DNA from: Hyphomicrobiales bacterium
GTDB lineage: Bacteria > Pseudomonadota > Alphaproteobacteria > Rhizobiales > Beijerinckiaceae
Direction: 5' to 3'
NCBI GenBank assembly: GCA_947455455.1
Contig: CANGOE010000003.1
Coordinates: 29,520 to 93,519 of the forward strand
DNA length: 64,000 bases
The notes beneath the pieces were generated by a model. The model was not told the origin of the DNA, did no database searches, and worked only from the letters and a program-made list of their open reading frames with translations. A program made the position numbers and the translations under genes. Shown here piece after piece: positions 63,066 through 64,000 of this stretch (position 1 is its first letter; every line of letters starts with the position of its first letter).

Positions 63066-64000
63066 ATGTCAGCTACCGGTATTGGCGCTCCTGTGCGCCG
63101 CAAGGAAGATTTCCGTTTCATTACAGGCAAGGGCCAATATACCGATGACATCAATCGGCCCGGACAGTCGCATGCCGCCTTTTTGCGCTCTCCCCATGCC
63201 CATGCCACCATCAAAAAACTCGACATCTCTGACGCTCAAAAGGCTGATGGGGTCATTGCTGTCCTGACCGGTGACGATCTGGCCAAAGACGGCATTGGCG
63301 GTCTGATTTGCGGCTGGATGATCCATTCCAAAGATGGTTCGCCGATGAAGGCCGGCGGCCATCCTGCTCTGGCACAGGGCAAGGTCCGTTATGTCGGCGA
63401 CCATGTCGCGGTGGTGATTGCCGAGACTTTGGCGCAGGCGCGCGATGCCGTCGAAAAAATCCATGTCGATTACGAGGTGCTCAAGCCGGTGATCGATATG
63501 ACGCATGCCACCGACAGCGGTTCGCCCGTCATCCATGACGTGGCCCCCAACAATCAGGTCTATGATTGGCATCTGGGCGACAAAGGCGCAACGGAAGCGG
63601 CCTTTGCCAAGGCCAAACACGTCACCAAGCTCGATATCGTCAACAACCGCCTGATCCCCAATGCGATGGAGCCGCGCGCGGCGATTGGCGATTATGATTC
63701 CGGTCAGGATGCATTCACGCTCTACACCACCAGCCAGAACCCGCATGTGGCGCGTCTGGTGCTGTCGGCCTTTATCGGGATTGCACCTGAGCATAAATTG
63801 CGGGTGATCGCGCCGGATGTCGGCGGCGGTTTCGGTTCCAAAATCTTCATCTATGCCGAAGAAACCGTCTGCGTCTGGGCCGCCAAGAAAGTCGGCCGTC
63901 CTGTCAAATGGACCGGCGACCGTACCGAGGCCTTTCTGGCCGATGCGCATGGCCGCGACCACATCACCCATGCCGAAATGGCCATGGATGACAAAGGGCA
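63066..64000 (+). CDS. coxL: CO dehydrogenase-like molybdenum large subunit (3' end outside window)
   Basis: About 311 residues are visible from ATG 63066, preceded by GAGGAGG. The xanthine-dehydrogenase-family start (GIGAPVRRKEDFRFITGKGQYTDDI) and GGGFGSK near residue 253 are present, with KWTGDRTEAFLADAHGRDH. The active-site loop that separates true CO dehydrogenase (form I, AYxCSFR) from form II and other aldehyde oxidases lies just beyond the window, so the substrate remains open. No coxM is present upstream. Confidence 0.92.
   Translation, partial: MSATGIGAPVRRKEDFRFITGKGQYTDDINRPGQSHAAFLRSPHAHATIKKLDISDAQKADGVIAVLTGDDLAKDGIGGLICGWMIHSKDGSPMKAGGHPALAQGKVRYVGDHVAVVIAETLAQARDAVEKIHVDYEVLKPVIDMTHATDSGSPVIHDVAPNNQVYDWHLGDKGATEAAFAKAKHVTKLDIVNNRLIPNAMEPRAAIGDYDSGQDAFTLYTTSQNPHVARLVLSAFIGIAPEHKLRVIAPDVGGGFGSKIFIYAEETVCVWAAKKVGRPVKWTGDRTEAFLADAHGRDHITHAEMAMDDKG

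Overview
The window looks like the chromosome of a free-living, metabolically versatile alphaproteobacterium, possibly Hyphomicrobiales-like. This rests on moderately high GC, Liv operon architecture with a DUF6867-type small membrane protein, many periplasmic-binding-protein transporters, CoA-linked catabolism, two molybdenum hydroxylase systems, and extragenic repeats around a GGCCGGGACAGGCCCGGCC core. No rRNA, tRNA, CRISPR array, insertion sequence or obvious prophage was seen. Taxonomy is an inference, since no marker gene was compared.

Layout. 0-4.5 kb: the 5' part of a beta-CASP metallo-beta-lactamase RNase-like gene on the minus strand, several small unknown genes and an EamA permease. 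4.7-7.4 kb: a two-gene isoquinoline 1-oxidoreductase-type molybdenum hydroxylase (iorA/iorB), then a strong terminator and a mosaic of palindromic extragenic repeats. 8-10.2 kb: DUF1993 protein, exported phospholipase-D-fold nuclease, LysR regulator. 10.3-19.7 kb: a tightly packed ten-gene catabolic operon (acyl-CoA dehydrogenase, amidase, CoA-transferase, crotonase, SsuABC-type importer, PuuE/imidase-type deacetylase-fold hydrolase, SDR, MaoC hydratase). It reads as import, hydrolysis of C-N bonds, CoA activation and beta-oxidation-like steps for an unidentified nitrogen-containing organic acid. 19.7-21.8 kb: a universal stress protein behind a perfect FNR/FixK box, a DUF4160/DUF2442 pair and an unknown gene.

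21.7-31.9 kb: a fused flavin monooxygenase/old-yellow-enzyme of the salicylyl-CoA or aminobenzoyl-CoA type, a TPR-methyltransferase, a ketopantoate-reductase-like protein, a TAXI-type TRAP transporter and a gamma-glutamyltransferase. 32-41.5 kb: an orphan Flp-type pilin in an AT-rich patch, a complete peptide ABC importer with a fused double ATPase (possibly glutathione/peptide scavenging with the gamma-glutamyltransferase), a DUF2335 protein, an amidase and an M20 carbamoylase/allantoate hydrolase. 41.5-45.6 kb: DUF4337 protein, exported beta-carbonic anhydrase, an orphan UreE with an extreme His-rich tail, exported glutathione peroxidase and an exported MBL hydrolase.

45.7-52.3 kb: thiamine biosynthesis and core metabolism. 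A TPP riboswitch precedes thiC, followed by an orphan TRAP solute-binding protein; an opposing rpe-purB-thiM-thiE operon runs toward it. 52.5-55.6 kb: D-amino-acid dehydrogenase, P1 aminopeptidase, CcdA. 55.7-61.3 kb: a complete branched-chain amino acid importer (livH-M-G-F, DUF6867, livK). 61.7 kb to the end: coxG-coxS-coxL, the start of a carbon-monoxide-dehydrogenase-like molybdenum hydroxylase operon, cut by the window edge.

Most of the window concerns uptake and breakdown of organic nitrogen compounds (peptides, amides, D-amino acids, branched-chain amino acids, possible N-heterocycles). The best candidate for an undescribed system is the 10.3-19.7 kb operon. Its crotonase lacks both canonical catalytic glutamates and its SDR lacks the catalytic lysine, so the chemistry is probably not ordinary beta-oxidation.
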